Of a stretch of DNA of 8,053 nt, positions 6,033 through 8,053 are shown in pieces. How positions within the stretch are numbered: the first letter of the stretch is position 1; the number at the start of each line of letters is the position of its first letter. The DNA comes from an uncultured Thermomicrobiales bacterium (GTDB taxonomy: Bacteria; Chloroflexota; Chloroflexia; Thermomicrobiales; UBA6265): the NCBI GenBank assembly GCA_902806365.1, contig CADCWJ010000049.1, forward strand, positions 1 through 8,053, written 5' to 3'. The notes beneath the pieces were generated by a model, which saw only the letters and a list, made by a program, of their open reading frames with translations, ran no database searches and had not been told where the DNA came from. The position numbers and the translations under genes were made by a program.

Positions 6033-6731
6033 TCAGCGCGGTCGATCGAGCTGGTGAAGCTCGCCGATCTCGCCGAAGCCATCGACAGTCAGCACCAGAT
6101 CGGCCATGCCGACGAAGAGGCCATGGTCCACCACGCCGGTGATGAGCTTGAGGGAAGTTGCAGTGGTGGCCGCGTCGTCGATCGGCCCGGTGCCGCAATC
6201 CAGGATGTAGTGGCCGCCGTCCGTGCTAAACGGTTCACCGGTTGGAGTGAGGCGGAGTCGCGGATTCAGCCCGAGCGCGTCGATCGAACGGGCGGTGTGC
6301 GACCAGCCCAGAGGCACCACTTCGACCGGGACCGGGAAACGCGTACCCAGCCGGTCGACCAGCTTCTCGGACGCGGCAATGATGACCAGGCGCCTGGCGC
6401 GCTGGGCAACGAGTTTTTCGTAGAGAAGTGCTCCACCACGCCCCTTGATCAGCGCGAGATCCGGATCGATCTCGTCCGCGCCGTCGATGCCGAGATCCAG
6501 CGATTCGACGTCGTCGAGGCTCCGCAACGGTATGTTCAACTCCTCAGCCAACGCCGCCGTCCGTGCTGAGGTGGCGACGCCGGTTATCCGGAGACCGGAG
6601 GCGACGCGCTCGCCCAGCGCGAGGAGCATGGCGTCTGCCGTCGCGCCTGTGCCGAGCCCAACGACCGAGCCATCTCCGACCTCCGCCGCCGCGCGATTTC
6701 CAAGGCGAGCGAGACGCCCGGAGTCATCCAC
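6033..6731 (-). CDS. rpiA: Ribose-5-phosphate isomerase A
   Basis: This enzyme interconverts ribulose 5-phosphate and ribose 5-phosphate in the non-oxidative pentose phosphate pathway, in the cytoplasm. At 232 aa it has the usual length. Visible motifs are the phosphate-binding GLGTGATA (25-32), DGADEID (83-89, with D83 and D86 at the positions of the active-site aspartates), KGRGGALLYEK (96-106, with K96 and the likely catalytic base E105) and the C-terminal TDGGHYILD (170-178) and GVVDHGLF (199-206). The GTG start at 6731 overlaps the end of pgl by 8 bp; the ATG in the same spot (6727) is in another frame. No strong ribosome binding site is seen, so translation is probably coupled to pgl. 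The substrate-site residues all look intact, so it should be active. Confidence 0.95.
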   Translation of the reverse strand: MDDSGRLARLGNRAAAEVGDGSVVGLGTGATADAMLLALGERVASGLRITGVATSARTAALAEELNIPLRSLDDVESLDLGIDGADEIDPDLALIKGRGGALLYEKLVAQRARRLVIIAASEKLVDRLGTRFPVPVEVVPLGWSHTARSIDALGLNPRLRLTPTGEPFSTDGGHYILDCGTGPIDDAATTATSLKLITGVVDHGLFVGMADLVLTVDGFGEIGELHQLDRPR

Positions 6732-7521
6732 CGGCGGTTACGCGATCGAGCTTGGCTGCCGCGGCTTCATCGATCAACCACAAGGGTGCTCCCTCTTGCG
6801 GGCGAACGACCTGCGCGGGCATCAGTTCGATATCCACCGGCCCGTCGAGCACGTTATGGAGCATGCCGGCCTTGCCGGCTCCGCCGACGAGAAACGCCAC
6901 ACGTTTGGCGGCGTTGATGACCGGAGGAGTCAGGGTGAGCCGCGTGGTATTCAGCTTCGGCACCGGGTTCGCGACAACGATGCGGGATGCCTCCTGAATC
7001 GCGAACGTACTGGGGAACAGCGACGCAGTGTGGCCATCGTCTCCCATGCCCAGGAAAACGAGGTCGAAACACGGCCATGCTCCTCGCACCGGAACCACCG
7101 ATCGGATCGTTTCCTCGTAGCGCGTCGCGGCCAGGTCTGGATCGTCGAGGCTGGTGTCGAAGGCGTGAATCTGATCGGATGGAACGGGCAGCAGATCGAG
7201 GAAGCCCCGTTTCGCTTCGCCGGCGTTGCTCTCAGGGTCATCGAGTGCCACCCAACGTTCGTCGCCCCAGAACACATGGAGCCGGGACCAGTCGAGGTGG
7301 TCGGCGTAGGGTGGAGTGGCCAGCAGCTCGCCCATACGCCTGGGAGTCGAACCTCCGGAAAGGGCGACGAATGCCTTTCCGTCGTTCCCTACGGCTTCGT
7401 CGATGGCACTCTGCAGCAGACCGGCCGCGGCGACCGCGAGCGCTTCGGCGTCCGCGACGACTCGTACTTGCCCGCGGTCCTGATAGTCGATGAGACGAAG
7501 GTCTGACGTTGCGTCGGTCAT
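6724..7521 (-). CDS. pgl: 6-phosphogluconolactonase (DevB type)
   Basis: The enzyme hydrolyses 6-phosphogluconolactone to 6-phosphogluconate, the second step of the oxidative pentose phosphate pathway. The 265-aa sequence shows the full set of family motifs: ALSGGSTPR (53-61, phosphate binding), WGDERWV (85-91), SNAGEAKRGFLD (98-109), GMGDDGHTASLFP (158-170, containing the proposed catalytic His 164) and RLTLTPPVIN (194-203). The first 20 residues form a short extra N-terminus. ATG 7521 is chosen because no in-frame start gives a better fit before the conserved core; the nearest GAGG is 12 nt upstream, which is long. The gene sits between opcA (55 bp away) and rpiA (8-bp overlap), the usual company of pgl in actinobacteria and Chloroflexota. 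SGGSTPR together with the glucosamine-6-P-isomerase-like fold excludes the unrelated YbhE-type lactonase. Confidence 0.95.
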   Translation of the reverse strand: MTDATSDLRLIDYQDRGQVRVVADAEALAVAAAGLLQSAIDEAVGNDGKAFVALSGGSTPRRMGELLATPPYADHLDWSRLHVFWGDERWVALDDPESNAGEAKRGFLDLLPVPSDQIHAFDTSLDDPDLAATRYEETIRSVVPVRGAWPCFDLVFLGMGDDGHTASLFPSTFAIQEASRIVVANPVPKLNTTRLTLTPPVINAAKRVAFLVGGAGKAGMLHNVLDGPVDIELMPAQVVRPQEGAPLWLIDEAAAAKLDRVTAGG

Positions 7522-7576
7522 GGCGAACGGTTGCCTCTGTTTCGCGAATGTGGCCGGTTTGGTGTGCGGTGACCGG

Positions 7577-8053
7577 TCAGGGCAGGAGACGGGTCGCGAA
7601 TCGCAGGGCCTCTTCGAAGACGCGATCGCTTCCGAAGCGCTGGAGTTCTTCCCCGAGCATGCGATCGCTGCTCGAGGGCCTGGCGTAGACGATGCGGCTC
7701 ACAAGCGGGACAGACCGCGACGCGCTGCTGGTCATGAGATCGACCTCGTTGGTCCGTTCGACCCGGAACGTGCCGGGCGCGTCGCCGCCAGCGATGAGCT
7801 GGACTTCGGAGAGCGAAGAGTGCGGATGGTTTCCGGCGACCGGGACCAACCGCAGGCTGACCTCGCGCTTGCGTCCCGTTCCATCGCGTGCGCTCAGGGG
7901 AGCCGACCACCCTCCACCCTTGCGACGTTCGAGCGAGTCGATAGGGTTCCAGTCAAGGCGGGTGGCCAGCCATCCAACCATCAGCAGAGCCGAGGCGAAG
8001 CCCGAGGAGCCGTCGGTCTGGGTATCGGCATACGAGATGGTGCCCTGCTCGAA
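7577..8053 (-). CDS. opcA: Glucose-6-phosphate dehydrogenase assembly protein OpcA, C-terminal part (5' end outside window)
   Basis: The last 158 codons are visible; the frame is open to the window edge at 8053 and stops at 7577-7579. An ATG at 7981 is internal, since coding continues upstream with GTISYADT and GFASALL. OpcA is a non-enzymatic partner that assembles or activates G6PD (Zwf) in cyanobacteria and actinobacteria. Supporting signs are the GFASALLMVGWLATRLDW segment (19-36 of the visible part), the later strand-rich region (SLRLVPV, SEVQLIAGG, TFRVERT) and the C-terminal RVFEEALRFATRLL helix, together with its place just ahead of pgl and rpiA. Remote similarity without the N-terminus makes the family call good but not certain. 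zwf would be expected further upstream. Confidence 0.8.
   Translation of the reverse strand, partial: FEQGTISYADTQTDGSSGFASALLMVGWLATRLDWNPIDSLERRKGGGWSAPLSARDGTGRKREVSLRLVPVAGNHPHSSLSEVQLIAGGDAPGTFRVERTNEVDLMTSSASRSVPLVSRIVYARPSSSDRMLGEELQRFGSDRVFEEALRFATRLLP

Noticed and set aside
6020..6082. Earlier start (ATG 6082) for the PAP2 gene
   Set aside because: It would add 21 polar residues and overlap the conserved end of rpiA by 50 bp; ATG 6019 directly after the rpiA stop fits better.
5288..7506. Long plus-strand ORFs (5288-6142, 5823-6569, 6445-7506) opposite the pentose phosphate genes
   Set aside because: They are antisense to clearly identified pgl, rpiA and PAP2 genes and carry no recognisable domain.

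Overview
The window is high-GC bacterial DNA (roughly 60-65% GC by eye) with tightly packed genes and strong G/C third-position bias. The gene content (an opcA-pgl-rpiA pentose-phosphate cluster and a DbpA-domain DEAD-box helicase) and the style of the proteins suggest a Chloroflexota bacterium, perhaps of the Thermomicrobia/Sphaerobacter type. That assignment is inference; there is no rRNA or other phylogenetic marker here.

Left part (1-2645, + strand). The window opens with the last 72 codons of a protein whose C-terminus looks like the beta-sandwich that closes GH13 alpha-amylase-family enzymes. A 130-bp gap with a small palindromic repeat-like element follows. Then come two translationally coupled genes: a 600-aa protein of unknown function whose C-terminal half resembles the nucleoside phosphorylase / AMP nucleosidase fold, and a 164-aa hotdog-fold (4HBT-type) acyl-CoA thioesterase whose GTG start overlaps the preceding stop.

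Middle (2646-5312). About 630 bp without a convincing large gene precede a 646-aa DEAD-box RNA helicase (DeaD/CsdA type). This gap holds a 22-bp perfect palindrome, a possible 49-codon minus-strand ORF, a weak extended -10 promoter candidate, and a nested stem-loop just upstream of the helicase. The helicase has all core motifs, a DbpA-type RNA-binding domain and an Arg/Gly-rich tail. A strong 17-bp hairpin between the converging helicase and PAP2 genes probably terminates transcription from both sides.

Right part (5339-8053, - strand). A compact run of four genes reads leftwards: opcA (G6PD assembly/activator protein, cut by the window edge), pgl (6-phosphogluconolactonase), rpiA (ribose-5-phosphate isomerase A) and a PAP2-family membrane phosphatase. 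The first three serve consecutive or linked steps of the pentose phosphate pathway; zwf and perhaps gnd/tal/tkt would be expected beyond position 8053. The PAP2 gene follows rpiA by 13 nt and probably rides on the same transcript without an obvious metabolic link.

I saw no tRNA, rRNA, CRISPR array, insertion sequence or phage gene. The items most worth a second look are the phosphorylase-like 600-aa protein coupled to a thioesterase, and the structured leader of the helicase gene.
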